From the NCBI RefSeq assembly GCF_000003815.2, contig NC_049987.1:16259390-16323389 (forward strand): a DNA stretch of 64,000 nt, in the 5' to 3' direction. Below the pieces are notes generated by a model that was not told where the DNA came from, ran no database searches, and saw only the letters and a program-made list of their open reading frames with translations. The stretch's first letter is position 1. The number at the start of each line of letters is the position of its first letter. This DNA is from Branchiostoma floridae. Lineage: Eukaryota > Chordata > Leptocardii > Amphioxiformes > Branchiostomatidae. This document shows positions 1 through 10,666 of this stretch, in pieces. A program made the translations under genes and the position numbers.

Positions 1-357
1 AATGCGAAGGACCAATTCGCGACACACTGCATAGTCGATACCAGTCGGCCACTAAAAGAAAGGCACAAAGAGCATTGCAGACCTACTCCTCGGCCATTTT
101 CTACCACCACCCAAGACAAACAGGGACCTCTTCCAATATCAAATCAATAGATATCTTATACCATGTACCCTGCTTGTTCGAACGGGTAGTTAGAGAGGCA
201 ATTCTATGAGACAATGCACAATCTCGCCCTAAAGAGAAAAGGAGACTTACGTATCGTTATATTTTGCGGATGGTAAAAAGATTTTCATAGTTTTCATTAC
301 ACACAGAAACCACGCACAACAATCAAGATCGAAATGATAAGAGCACAACAACAGAAG
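1..357. other. Intergenic, no gene seen
   Basis: No open frame, RNA gene or repeat that I can support. It lies just past the stop codon of the minus-strand receptor-tail gene, so it probably holds that gene's 3' untranslated region and flank; no clear polyadenylation signal was chosen. Confidence 0.4.
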
Positions 358-937
358 CTACAAACGGTAATTAGGGTTAGTCGTACCATTTGTTGCCTGT
401 TGACGGCCGCTTGCAGCCAACGTCGGATTTGAAGGAAGACCGTCCGGGTCCTTTTGCGGCTTATGTACATCAGCGTACATCAGCGTTGCCCTTACGGGTA
501 CCATTATCATCGGAGACATCCCTAGTGTCATCTGAAGGATGATTTTCGACAAAGGCGCTACCTGGTGACTCAGCCAAATGTTCCTCAGATCCGTTTATCT
601 CAGTCGTTGTACCTTGAAGAGATCCGGGTGCTTCTGAAGAGGATCCCCCACGATTTTCTTCATCTCCATACGTGTATGAGACGGAGTTCGGTTCAATGTG
701 GTCAAATACATAAAAATGGCTGTTGTCATCCTGAGCAGGCAGTTCACATCCATCAGAGTTTTCGTAGGTGTGGGCGTTTAAAGTTGTTTGTGCCATAACT
801 TCGGATTCTTGTCCCGTATCCATGTTTGGCTCATCTGTATCAATGTGAGACACAGGATCTTTAGGTATTCCACACGATGTATGGAATATTTGAAGAGCCT
901 TTGCTGGAGTTTGGGTTGTTTTCCCTGTATTGGACAC
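358..937 (-). pseudogene. 3' end of receptor-like gene, cytoplasmic tail, frameshifted
   Basis: A 155-residue open frame (937 down to 470) is hydrophilic and acidic, with tyrosine motifs (HTYENSDG, YVFDHIEPN, YTYGDEEN) and no hydrophobic segment. It looks like the cytoplasmic tail of a transmembrane receptor of the type I associate with lancelet LRR, Ig or lectin receptors; the ectodomain is not visible here. The frame stops after GNADVR. An overlapping frame continues with DVHKPQKDPDG and ends in TTNPNYRL at 358-360, a natural-looking C-terminus. The switch falls on a perfect 10-bp tandem duplication (466-475 and 476-485), so the real tail probably spans both frames. A stop lies just upstream at 938-940, so this is the last exon; an acceptor may sit at 925-940. 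It could be a pseudogene, a polymorphic null allele or an assembly error. Confidence 0.55.
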
Positions 938-1413
938 TTAATTGCCTGCTGTATGTTTATTGTGTCTGTCGAATGATTCCTAACTATGTTAATTTGATGA
1001 ACATTAATCAATTTAAGGTTTTCAGTCATAGTGGCAGATTTCATTGGAACTTCTGAAACAAAAGCTACGGAATTGATGAATGTAGATATAAAATTATAGT
1101 AACTTGAAAACTAATCTGTTTTATAGTTGAAGTGCAAATTCGAACACAATAAATTGGACTAACCCGAATTTTTGACTGCTCCACTCCAGTCTTTGTCAAG
1201 TAATGACTAATAATCTGCTTCAATAACATTATGTGGCTCCATTAAACGGTGGATCATAAGTTACAGAAAATCTATGGCGCCCTCCGTCCTTGTTTAGAGA
1301 TGGTTGTAAAGCGTTGATGTACATGGTCATTTTGTTTCCCCTAGCAAAAACAGGGAAGGAGGTCGCCACAGACTTTCTGCAAACTATGGTCACTGCCCAC
1401 GTATTCATATACT
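938..1413. other. Non-coding gap before foldback element
   Basis: Probably intron or flank of the receptor-tail gene. The weak minus frame over 778-1044 overlaps the tail in another frame and carries no recognisable motif. Upstream exons of the receptor were not found. Confidence 0.35.
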
Positions 1414-2800
1414 TTTAAGAGTCCCTGTCTGTAAAAACCAAGCATAGGGTGGCCAAACTAAAAAAATCCATTTTCCTTAAATTTTGTGTGGTGGTAGGGC
1501 CTTGGTCCAAACCTACAAAAATGGCAAAGTTTTAGATCTGCGGTCACCGGTTGCCATGGCAACGGCCATTTTTTAAAATGGCGGATTTTCACCAAGGGAA
1601 GGCCTTAGTCGCGTACAAAATAGACCTTCTTTGGACTCCTGTAGCCCCCACAAATTAACAGATATTTTATTGATTCTCACATATGTTATTACCCATATTC
1701 TAATAAGAAAAATGATATATAGTGATGCTCGAAATTTTTTTGTAGTGAGGTGCAGCAGATGTTTAAAAGTGATGTTATTATTATTAAATCTATGTGCGCA
1801 TGTGTCCATGTCATTCCTATACCAAATTTCAGGTCATTTAGTTGTAAAACCAAGGTACAAGGGCCAAAAATGTACTTTTTGGGCCAAAAATGGCACCAAA
1901 AAATCACAAAATTAAGCATTGTGTTCTATTATATGGCAAACCAGTTATCAACCCATGTGTGTACATGTCCAGGGCATTTCTATACCAAATTTCAGGTCAT
2001 TTGGTTGTAATACCAGGGTACTGGGGCCAAAATATACATTTTTGGTCTAAAAATTACCAAAAAAACTCAATAAAATCATTTTAAAGGCAATTATAAAAAA
2101 AATCTCGAACAACCCTGCTTTAATAAGTGATAGGTAGGTGTCTCTACTACATAAAATGAAACTGAGATTCATTTTTGGTAAGCTTTGACTGTTTTTCCAG
2201 GAATAATACTATGGTTACGATTTTCTTGTAATGGAAATATTGGTTTACTCTCGGGGTCACCACGCTCCGTTCCGTAAGAGTCCCAATTTTTTTTTACATA
2301 TGATGTATACAAAGGTCCAAACTATAACTGTGCCAAAAATCCATCAAATTGATTTGCCTTTTAATGAGCTAATGGTCAATGAAAATGGTCAAAAAATGGA
2401 TTTTTGTCAATTTTGGAAATTCACGAAAACACATCACTTTTAAACATCTGCTGCACCTCACTACAAAAAAATTTCGAGCATCACTATATATCATTTTTCT
2501 TATTAGAATATGGGTAATAACATATGTGAGAATCAATAAAATATCTGTTAATTTGTGGGGGCTACAGGAGTCCAAAGAAGGTCTATTTTGTACGCGACTA
2601 AGGCCTTCCCTTGGTGAAAATCCGCCATTTTGAAAAATGGCCGTTGCCATGGCAACTGTTGACTGCAGATCTAAAACTTTGCCATTTTCGTAGGTTTGGA
2701 CCAAGGCCCTACCACCACAAAAAATTTAAGGAAAATAGATTTTTTTAGTTTGGCCAACTTTTTTTGATTTTGCTTGGTTTTTACAGACATCAGCTCTTAA
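1414..2800. mobile_element. Long foldback element with about 350-bp inverted arms
   Basis: The left arm (about 1414-1776) and right arm (about 2430-2800) are near-perfect reverse complements, so both translate to the same spurious peptide. The 650-bp centre holds two diverged copies of a unit beginning ATACCAAATTTCAGGTCATT (1819 and 1981), a unit that recurs near 29.8-30.0 and 31.9-32.1 kb. No transposase frame is present, so this is a non-autonomous foldback or MITE. Target-site duplications were not clear. Confidence 0.75.
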
Positions 2801-3762
2801 GTGTGGTCACAGAAGCAGATGATTGGCCATTCCTTACAATTAACAAACATTTTTCTAAAATTTATTTTGTTGTAAATTGCAGTTCAACTTTTTTCAGAAA
2901 GAAAATTATCGATTGTAGGGAAACAAATGACGGATAAAAAATGGGCAATACGTCCATAAAGGTTACACATATAGATAATAAGATACGCAGTTACTCAAGC
3001 AAATGCAGATATTTTCTTTTTGTTTCAAATTTCATCCAGTTGCTCGAGTCACTGTTACCTTGAGAGCGATTGCTTGTTCAATCATGGACAAATGATGGGC
3101 AGGGAATTATGGACTAAATCAATGAATCAGAGCAACCTATCAAACCAAATGCCGACAACGTTCACAATGCCCACGCTGTTATTGTAGAATATTGAAAAGT
3201 GTGTCATTTGAAGTCATAGCTGATTAGTTGAAGCCCATGTAACACAGAGGCCAGGTGTCTAGACCATCGAGAGACAACTAGTACTGAGAACTGAAATATC
3301 TAAATAAATCTTTTCCCGAGTCTTTCTTTGAGCGCGTAATTGTCTTCTCAATGATGTTCCAATGGTATTTCAGCAATTTCAAAGGTTTCCAATGATTTCT
3401 ATGATTTTTAAGCCTATCAATAATATCAATGACCATTTTTTTTTATTTACTAACCCGTTACCTAATGTACACCGTCTTTTGGACATAGGGTTTAAGGTAT
3501 TACATTTAGAGGACTGCCTCAGATCAAGATCAATATTTCATAACACTACAGAAAAGCGACAAATACATATACATTTTTGAGACACGTGGCGCCAACATGT
3601 GCATTTGGTAACTCTCCTATCTGTCTGGGCAATACTAGCTGGCCGTCGACAGTTTTTCGTACAACTGTGCAAACGTAACATCCCCTCGCCGATTGTATAC
3701 CTATCCACAATAGCGCCCTCCTTTGATGCTGACGCATTTTGATCGTGAGTTCGTTATATCAA
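2801..3762. other. No gene seen
   Basis: AT-rich sequence without a supported gene or RNA. Short open frames here (for example 3362-3580) have no domain-like composition. Confidence 0.4.
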
Positions 3763-3945
3763 GCTAGCAGAGGTTAGGCTCCGGCTGTTTTGACATTTTT
3801 AGGCGTTTTAATCGGGCTCTATTTTTTTACTGTTCTTTTTTCGGCCGCGAGACACCAAGAAAACAGTATGAAATAGAAAGTGTGATACATGTATAAACTA
3901 CTAAGACAACGTTAAAAAAAATCAGCCGGAGCTGAACCTCTGCTT
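3763..3945. mobile_element. Short palindromic MITE
   Basis: The ends are imperfect inverted repeats: CAGAGGTTAGGCTCCGGCTG near 3769 and its reverse complement (CAGCCGGAGCTGAACCTCTG) near 3924. A second copy of one end lies inverted at about 6575-6632. No coding capacity. Confidence 0.6.
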
Positions 3946-4109
3946 GGAAATTAGTCATGTAATGGTTTTGCCAGATTTTGAATTTGCGGCAAAGCAAGAC
4001 GCACATGCAGAAGCACAATTTACTACAAAATTAGCACTTTTTTTTAGTTTTACGAAAGACATATGCTGGCCCTTTTTACGGGTCAACCCTTATCCCAAAC
4101 CGTGTTGTT

Positions 4110-4309
4110 ACCCTCCAAAGGGATGATGCAATTGCGCACGCGATGAAGACTTGCTGTAAATTCCGGGATCACTCACTCGCTCGCTCACAGCCCATGACAA
4201 AAGCTATCTGCATTCCAAATACCATGACAATTTGTGAACCCAAATTATTCCACTACAAAGGGATGATGCAACTACATAGGCGCGGAAAAATTCCTGTAGA
4301 ATTCCGGGA
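4110..4309. repeat. Direct repeat pair, about 140-bp spacing
   Basis: Two diverged copies of a roughly 58-bp segment (starting near 4110 and 4250) share AAAGGGATGATGCAA and AATTCCGGGA. Function unknown. Confidence 0.4.
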
Positions 4310-4404
4310 ATTTTTGCCAATCGGACGTATCATATACTGTTAGGCTAGCGCTATCCCCTGAGATGTCTATAAAAACACCCTTCAACCACCACACCATCAC
4401 ACAT

Positions 4405-4680
4405 TTCACGGAGGTTGAGTTCTACGAACGCTTGTTTAAGTTGTATATTGATGATTTGAGCGCAAAGCTTAACAATGCCAAGGTGGGTTGCTATGTGGGC
4501 GGGTCCATAGCTAACCATCTTCTTTATTCTGATGACCTGTGTCTTATATGTCCCAGTATTAAGTCTCTTCAGAGATTAGTAGGGATATGAGAAGAGGTTA
4601 GTCTTGAAAACGACATATTGTTTAAAATTGAAAAAAAAAACATGTTGTGTGTCTATGGGTTTTTATACCTGAAATAAAGA
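4405..4680 (+). pseudogene. Non-LTR retrotransposon reverse transcriptase fragment
   Basis: The frame reads LFKLYIDDLSAKLNN, then GGSIANHLLYSDDLCLICPS. This is the fingers/palm region of a LINE-type reverse transcriptase; YSDD stands in the place of the usual YADD catalytic box. After an in-frame TGA at about 4588 the same frame continues with ENDILFKIEKKN, which still resembles the family. Only about 90 codons remain, so it is a dead 5'- and 3'-truncated copy. The exact clade cannot be told. Confidence 0.65.
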
Positions 4681-4753
4681 AAAAAAATAATTGTCACATT
4701 TCTTTTAAGTGGAGACTGTTTATAAAAGGTTACATATCTCAATTTTATATATA

Positions 4754-5634
4754 CGAGGGGTGATCAATAAGTTCTCGGCCCCACCTAGAAATGATAAGCA
4801 CAACTTAAATTTTGAGGCACAACTTTATAGTATGAAGCCTTTTATCAATATCCTCCAAATTACAAATCATTGGAGTCATTACTTTCCAGGTATTCGTTTT
4901 TTCTAGATTAGAAGGTAAGTGGCGAGAAAAAGAAGGGTGAAGTGTGATCAGACAATTTGACCCGCACACCTTAGGTTGCAGATCAATTGTCCACTTTTTT
5001 TTCGTTATCCCTTATCCAACGTTACTGGGTGTCGCCTGCAACGCAATGATCACAATAATTTGAATTTTGGTATACATTTATATAAGATTTTATACAAGTA
5101 CGTGAGATTATCAATAAGTCCTCAGTTTAACGGAGAAATAATAAGCACAGCTCAGATTTCGAAGCATAGATGTCAAGTATAACGTCTTATATAAATCTGT
5201 ACCAAAATTCAAATTATTGTGATCATTACTTTGCAGGCGACACCCAGTAATGTTAGGTAAGGGAGAAGGAAAAAAACGTGGACAATTGACCTGACCTGAC
5301 CTGGCGGGTCATCTTGCGCTGCTGGAAGTCAGACACCCAATTTTTTTTGCTTGAAATAGGAGGAGAATCATTATCAAACATTTTGACGATGCCGTCTGTT
5401 AATTTACGGCATGGGGAACTCGACCCACACATGTCTGATCACAATTCACACCACTTTTTTTCTCGCCACTTACCTTCTGATTTGAAAAAAACGAATGCCT
5501 GGAAAGTAATGACTGCAATGATTTGAAATTTGGCGGATATGGATAAAAGGCTTCATACTATAAAGTTGTGCCTCAAAATTTGAGTTGTCCTTATTATTTC
5601 TTGGTGAGGCCGAGAACTTATTGATCACCCCTCG
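4754..5634. mobile_element. TA-flanked mariner-type MITE, composite
   Basis: It is flanked by TA (4752-4753 and 5635-5636) and has inverted ends starting CGAGGGGTGATCAATAAGTT, about 200 bp per arm. TA duplication and end sequence fit the Tc1/mariner group. A second inverted pair (about 4978-5100 and 5185-5290) lies inside, so two related copies are nested or rearranged. The stretch 5300-5440 matches, inverted, the interior of the 42.3-kb copy. No intact transposase. Confidence 0.7.
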
Positions 5635-5636
5635 TA

Positions 5637-6067
5637 TGCACCTACCTGTCGTGTAGAGTGCCTCATCTGACTCTCTTCTTACAGATATCATCATGCAAAC
5701 AACATTAGACAAGTTATGCAAGGAACTGGTAAGAAGAAAATAACTGTTCATCTCTTGGTAGAAGTTTCACTGAATTGGAGAGATCTTAAGTTTGTAGAAA
5801 AGCGTGTTTACGGTGCGTTGAGTAGAGAATTATCATTGTGTTTATGTAAATGGTATGTCACCAGCAGGCCAATTTACCTAATTCTAGTTACCGTAGATTT
5901 GCAGCTTGCTCTGGAGCTGCAGGGGCTTTTTTTTTTTAAAATCGTCCAAGGAGCATAACGGAACATGGGAATGAGGACTTCCATGATATTTAGTATGTTT
6001 GACAGAGATGTACAAAAAAACGTGCAAATTAGGCAAATTAGAACTTAATTTGCATCTCTAACGTAAG

Positions 6068-6072
<5 letters not shown>
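5637..6072. other. No gene seen
   Basis: Non-coding; the weak plus frame over 5716-5958 has no recognisable domain. Confidence 0.35.
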
Positions 6073-6105
<33 letters not shown>

Positions 6106-6124
6106 GTATATATATATATATATA
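6073..6124. repeat. Microsatellite, CT then TA
   Basis: A run of about 16 CT dinucleotides is followed by a short TA run. Confidence 0.9.
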
Positions 6125-6504
6125 CAATGTTTTACATTAAAGGACTCAAATACTTGTAATATAATGTAGTTTGTGGCAAGTGCAAGATTAGCAGAAAAGT
6201 GCCTTACGTACTTGCTTTACTTTACTTTGGTCGAGCACCCGCTTGAGCCAAGCTTGAACTTTGTCCCTAATTTGGCCCTTATTTAAAAAGAAAAGTCCCT
6301 AATTTGCATAATTAATGTGGAAATGTCAAAATCTACGTACACGTAGTAAATGATTTGACTTCAACCTTGTGACCTACCTGTGTAAGTTAGGTAAAGGTGT
6401 ACATAACCAAGCATAGATTATGCAGATGTTAAATTCATTTGCATTATCAGAATATTTCATGCAAATATGAGGACTCAGAGCTCTTGTTCTATGCGTTTTG
6501 GGGG

Positions 6505-6635
6505 GCTTTGTATTTTGTACCGTTTTCTTTATGTCTCGCTACCCCCAGACATAAATAAATCGGTACAAAATACAAACCCGATAAAAACGCCTAGAAACAC
6601 GTCAAAACAACAGCCAGAGCCTAACCTCTGTTTAG
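6505..6635. mobile_element. Hairpin element related to the 3.8-kb MITE
   Basis: The inverted pair TTTGTATTTTGTACCG and CGGTACAAAATACAAA forms a hairpin. The right flank carries the reverse complement of the 3.76-kb MITE end (AGCCTAACCTCTG). One end appears truncated. Confidence 0.5.
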
Positions 6636-8262
6636 AGAGTAGACTAATTAGGAGATATAGGCGTGATGGCGTTACACCTAAAATGGCGTTATCAAACAGA
6701 TGTACATACTATATGAACATAGACTATATGGTACTTGTTTTCCATTTCTGTATATTTTTCTATATTTCCAAACTCCTTCTTCTATTCGGGTTCCAGAATA
6801 AATAGATTTAAAAAACATGACACGCATAAACGGCAACCTACAGAAATGTATCGAACAGCAAAACACATAAAGTCAGGATACATTCTCATTTAATATAGAA
6901 ATAAATGAGAGCCCCCATCACTGTTCATCAAGAATGGGCAATGTGGAATATACTTCACTTGCCAGTATGTTTTGTGAGGTTTTGTTTTTGTTCTAAATAT
7001 CCGAGTAGTATATATTTTTTATGATGAATCATCGAAAATTAAGACAATGTCTTACTTTATGCCGTGTAGTGGATATGATGTCCAGTGGCAGTGGATCACG
7101 ATGTCAAGGTTTGAATCCCAATCTTGCTCTTCTGATCGATGAGCTCGAGGTCTCTCATCAAGGACTCGCTGGACAGTCTACGACGCTCGATCCTTGCTTG
7201 TCCAAGGAGAGCCACACCCGAAGTAGATTAAAGCACAATCACACATATATCGCCCAGGTTAGATATGTACGCGAACGCTGGTTCCATTCAGTGAGTTTGG
7301 CATTCTTGACCAGCTAGGTCAAAGAAATTTAGAATGAAAATTAAATCAGCAAATGTGCAGTATCAATACTGCCTGTATTGTAGAGCTCGCTTCGCTTGTA
7401 GAAAATATCTGAAGAGCAAAAAAGATCCGACCTGACTCCCAGGGATAACAAACGTGCTGAGGCTCCAGGGAAATATTTGCATATACAATGCATAATTAAA
7501 ATGTTATTGAGTCATACTACTTGTACCATGCAATGCAAGGCCTTAAAGGCTCGAAGATTGTCTAAAGTACATTTTAAAGCCATGCCGATTTACTCCCAGA
7601 CATATTAATCTACACACGCCTGCGCACTGGATATACACTCGTGACAGCAACGTGTTGAGCGCAAAATCACGAGTCCTGTCGGGCTGGTTAAGACAGGCCA
7701 CGTATTCAGCTTAAGTCAGGTAGCGCATTTATAATGTAAATATTCAAGAGTAGGTGCTGCTTTTTCTTGATGGGGGCTACAGAATTTCCAAAGGACTATT
7801 CAAACCCGTGATACATACCCGCTTGTAGTCAACAAAAATACTTTTGAACCGTGCCGGGGTTTCCTTTAACGAATAGCTACCCCTCCTGCAACGTACGAGT
7901 GTAATGGTGTAGAGAATGAAAGATTAACTGGATGCTGAGGTTTATGGTAAAATAAGGGTCACAATAGATTCTAGCACTAACACTAGGCTGCTGCATGTGT
8001 CTATTCGTCATAACCTGTATTAAGACCAATGAGGCAGATAAGCACAATGAAGCTTTTCATTGATTCATTCCATTGAATCCTTGTCAGCCTTTCAGACTAA
8101 GACATTTACGTACGTCACAAAAAAATGACGTGTCACAACAAAAGTCGTTTGAAGTCTAGATCTAAAACAGTTTTTTGTTGTCTTCTCAGAAGAAAAATGT
8201 CAATAGATTCCATAGATTCAATATATGTTTGAATATAACATTTAACTCCTATCCATACAGTA
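6636..8262. other. Long non-coding stretch
   Basis: No gene that I can support. The plus frame at 7021-7317 lacks domain features and its codon use is unremarkable. Confidence 0.4.
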
Positions 8263-8263
8263 A

Positions 8264-8316
8264 CAAAGGCGCACACACACACACAAACACACACACACAC
8301 GCGCGCGCGCGCGCAT
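8264..8316. repeat. CA/CG microsatellite
   Basis: Alternating CA repeats run into a CG run. The minus frame through it (8133-8390) is a translation of the repeat, not a gene. Confidence 0.9.
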
Positions 8317-8512
8317 ACATACCATGTACAAATACATAAACAACCATACATGCCACCAACCACTTCATACAGTGCAACCGTGTTTGACACCCTCTATCTC
8401 TTCAATGAAGTCTATTGTAATTTGGCATCACAGTTGTATAGAACAAGCCTTATTTCCCTTCGGTAAATTCTACTGTGTACCATCAAGTTGAGAGCCTGAG
8501 TTGTCATCATAA

Positions 8513-9139
8513 CCAGGGGTGTCTAAGTAATCATACGATCCTTACGGAAAACACGAGAGCCTTACGGAAAACATACGATCCACTACTTAGAAACATACGA
8601 TCCTTACGGAAATCATACGATCCACCTCTAGGAAACATACGATCCTTACAGAAAACATACGATTCACTACTAGAAACAATCGATCCTTACTAATTTGCTG
8701 GACCACGTGACATCAGTGCCAAATTCAAGATGGCGGACTCTGGAGAATAATAATATGCCGCCTAAGAAGCCAGCATTATTGTAGGTTGGGGTTTTGGTGT
8801 TTAGCAGGATGTGATAAGCCCGTACGCGAAGATATCGTAACTAACAATGAGCAATTCCGAGGCCGCCATAGTGAATCTGCCGCTTGTGTGACGTGACCCG
8901 TGCGTTGGTCCAAAAGATTAGTAAGGATCGCATGTTTCCCAGAAGGATCGTATGTTCCTAGTAGTGGATCGTATGTTTTCTGTAAGGATCGTATGTTTCC
9001 TAGTAGTGGATCGTATGATTTCCGTAAGGATCGTATGTTTCTTAGTAGTGGATCGTATGTTTTCCGTAAGGATCGTATGTTTTCCGTAAGGATCGTATGT
9101 TTTCCGTAAGGATCGTATGATTACTTAGGCACCCCTGAT
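8513..9139. mobile_element. Inverted-repeat element with internal 21-bp subrepeats
   Basis: Ends are CAGGGGTGTCTAAGTAATC and its near reverse complement GATTACTTAGGCACCCCTG. Each arm (about 8513-8700 and 8916-9139) is an array of two alternating roughly 21-bp units built on CATACGATCCTTACGGAAAA and CATACGATCCACTACTAGGA. The terminal CAGGGGTG is hAT-like, but I saw no clear 8-bp target duplication. The unique centre (8700-8915) contains AAGATGGCGG, a YY1-type site, and is more CpG-rich than its flanks. No transposase frame. Confidence 0.65.
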
Positions 9140-10003
9140 TACAGAGCCAATCAGTGACGATGAAATGACAGTTACTGTATCTTCCCTTATTTCCATACAG
9201 CAACAAGAAAGCAAAACTACAAATCCAATTATTGGAGCAACATCTTTCTCTTGATATCTTGTAATAAGAAAGTATGTATCAAAGTTGCATCAAAACCCAG
9301 AAATAGTTCCATCTTCATCCCTTATGGACAAGTTTAATTTAATTGAATTTTTAGTAAAATTTCTTATTCTTGCTTATGAGCCGATGCATTATAGATATAT
9401 GTACGTATGCACACGTTTCTTTGACTGCATCCCTCTTTGTAAACTAACTACTTTTTTCACATCACCATTTCCAATTGCAGACTTCTCCCCTGACTTTACC
9501 GCAGCAAGGGGATGTAATAAAGGTACTACAGATTCAATGAGTTTTGAGTAAATATACTGTATCATTCCTTTTTACTACATGGCAACATCAGCGCAAAAAT
9601 TCCCATCAAATCATTGCAACAACATTGCCTTCTGAATGTTTCCTAACACGTGTAAATTGCATACACATCAAATGAGCCAAACGTACTCAATACTCTTACA
9701 TCTCTTACTCTTACTCTTACTCCACCATGTCTGGTAGATGACCTTTACTCGATTACAGTGCAGTTTTTACTGAAGTCGAGAACGATTATTCTTGCAAGTG
9801 AGCTGATGTAATAAATATGCACGCTTTTTTCTTTGAATTTATAGCCTTTTGTAAGACTGCCATTTTTCTCCAGTCCTGCATACATGTCCCCTGACTATAG
9901 AACCTTGACTAAGATAAGGCAAACAAATACGACTTAACGTAATCAATCAGTTGAGAGCAAAACATATTATTACTATATCATTTTTCCCATACTGCAATAA
10001 TAG

Positions 10004-10057
<54 letters not shown>

Positions 10058-10660
10058 AATCATTGGAGCAACGTTGTCCTTTTGATTTTTTGTATAAACA
10101 AGTAAGCATATGCTGAAATATACAAAATTTAATACTGTTGCATCAGCATCTCTTGTAAACGACTTTTACCTCACGTCGAGTTTAACTGAACTTACCATTC
10201 CTGCTTTTCAGCTGACGTAGTAAATATGCATTCTTCACCCACGCTTGTTTCTGTTTATTTATAGAATTTTCTGCTCTTTTCTACATCACTGTTTTAAGCT
10301 CTATGCACACTTTTCTTGACTAGGGCGATATAAGGGAGTGGCATATGTCAGCTTCAGTTGAGAGCGAGAATACAAGCTACATGTACTGTATCATTTCTTA
10401 TCATACAGCGAAAATGAAGCAAAATAAAGCAAAGTTGTCGTCTTAATGTTTTTTAACTTACAGTTATACATATACATCAAAGGGTAGGAATACTGTTACA
10501 TCATCTCTTGCAGACGAGTTTGATTTGATTGCATTTTTTATTATTCTTCCTTGAGAGCCGATGCAGTAAATATGCATGCTCGCCTATGCTTGGTCTTTTA
10601 AACAACTCGTTTTCTACAATCTCTATAGATTAATAGAATTTTTTTCATCAATCAAGTCAG
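9140..10660. repeat. Diverged tandem array, four units of about 400 bp
   Basis: Landmarks recur at a spacing of roughly 380-420 bp: TGTATCATTCC-like at about 9177, 9557, 9975 and 10387, and GAGCCGATG-like at about 9378, 9801, 10209 and 10555. Units are well diverged and share no open frame. Confidence 0.6.
10005..10051. repeat. TA microsatellite
   Basis: About 23 TA dinucleotides, inserted in the third unit of the 400-bp array. Confidence 0.9.
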
Positions 10661-10666
10661 TGACTA

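Noticed and set aside
8700-8915. First exon of a gene (AAGATGGCGG context, ATG at about 8755)
   Set aside because: The frames stop within ten codons, and no downstream exon was found.
8513-9135. CRISPR-like look of regularly spaced 21-bp words
   Set aside because: Units are contiguous with no unique spacers, the arms are inverted copies, and the context is eukaryotic.
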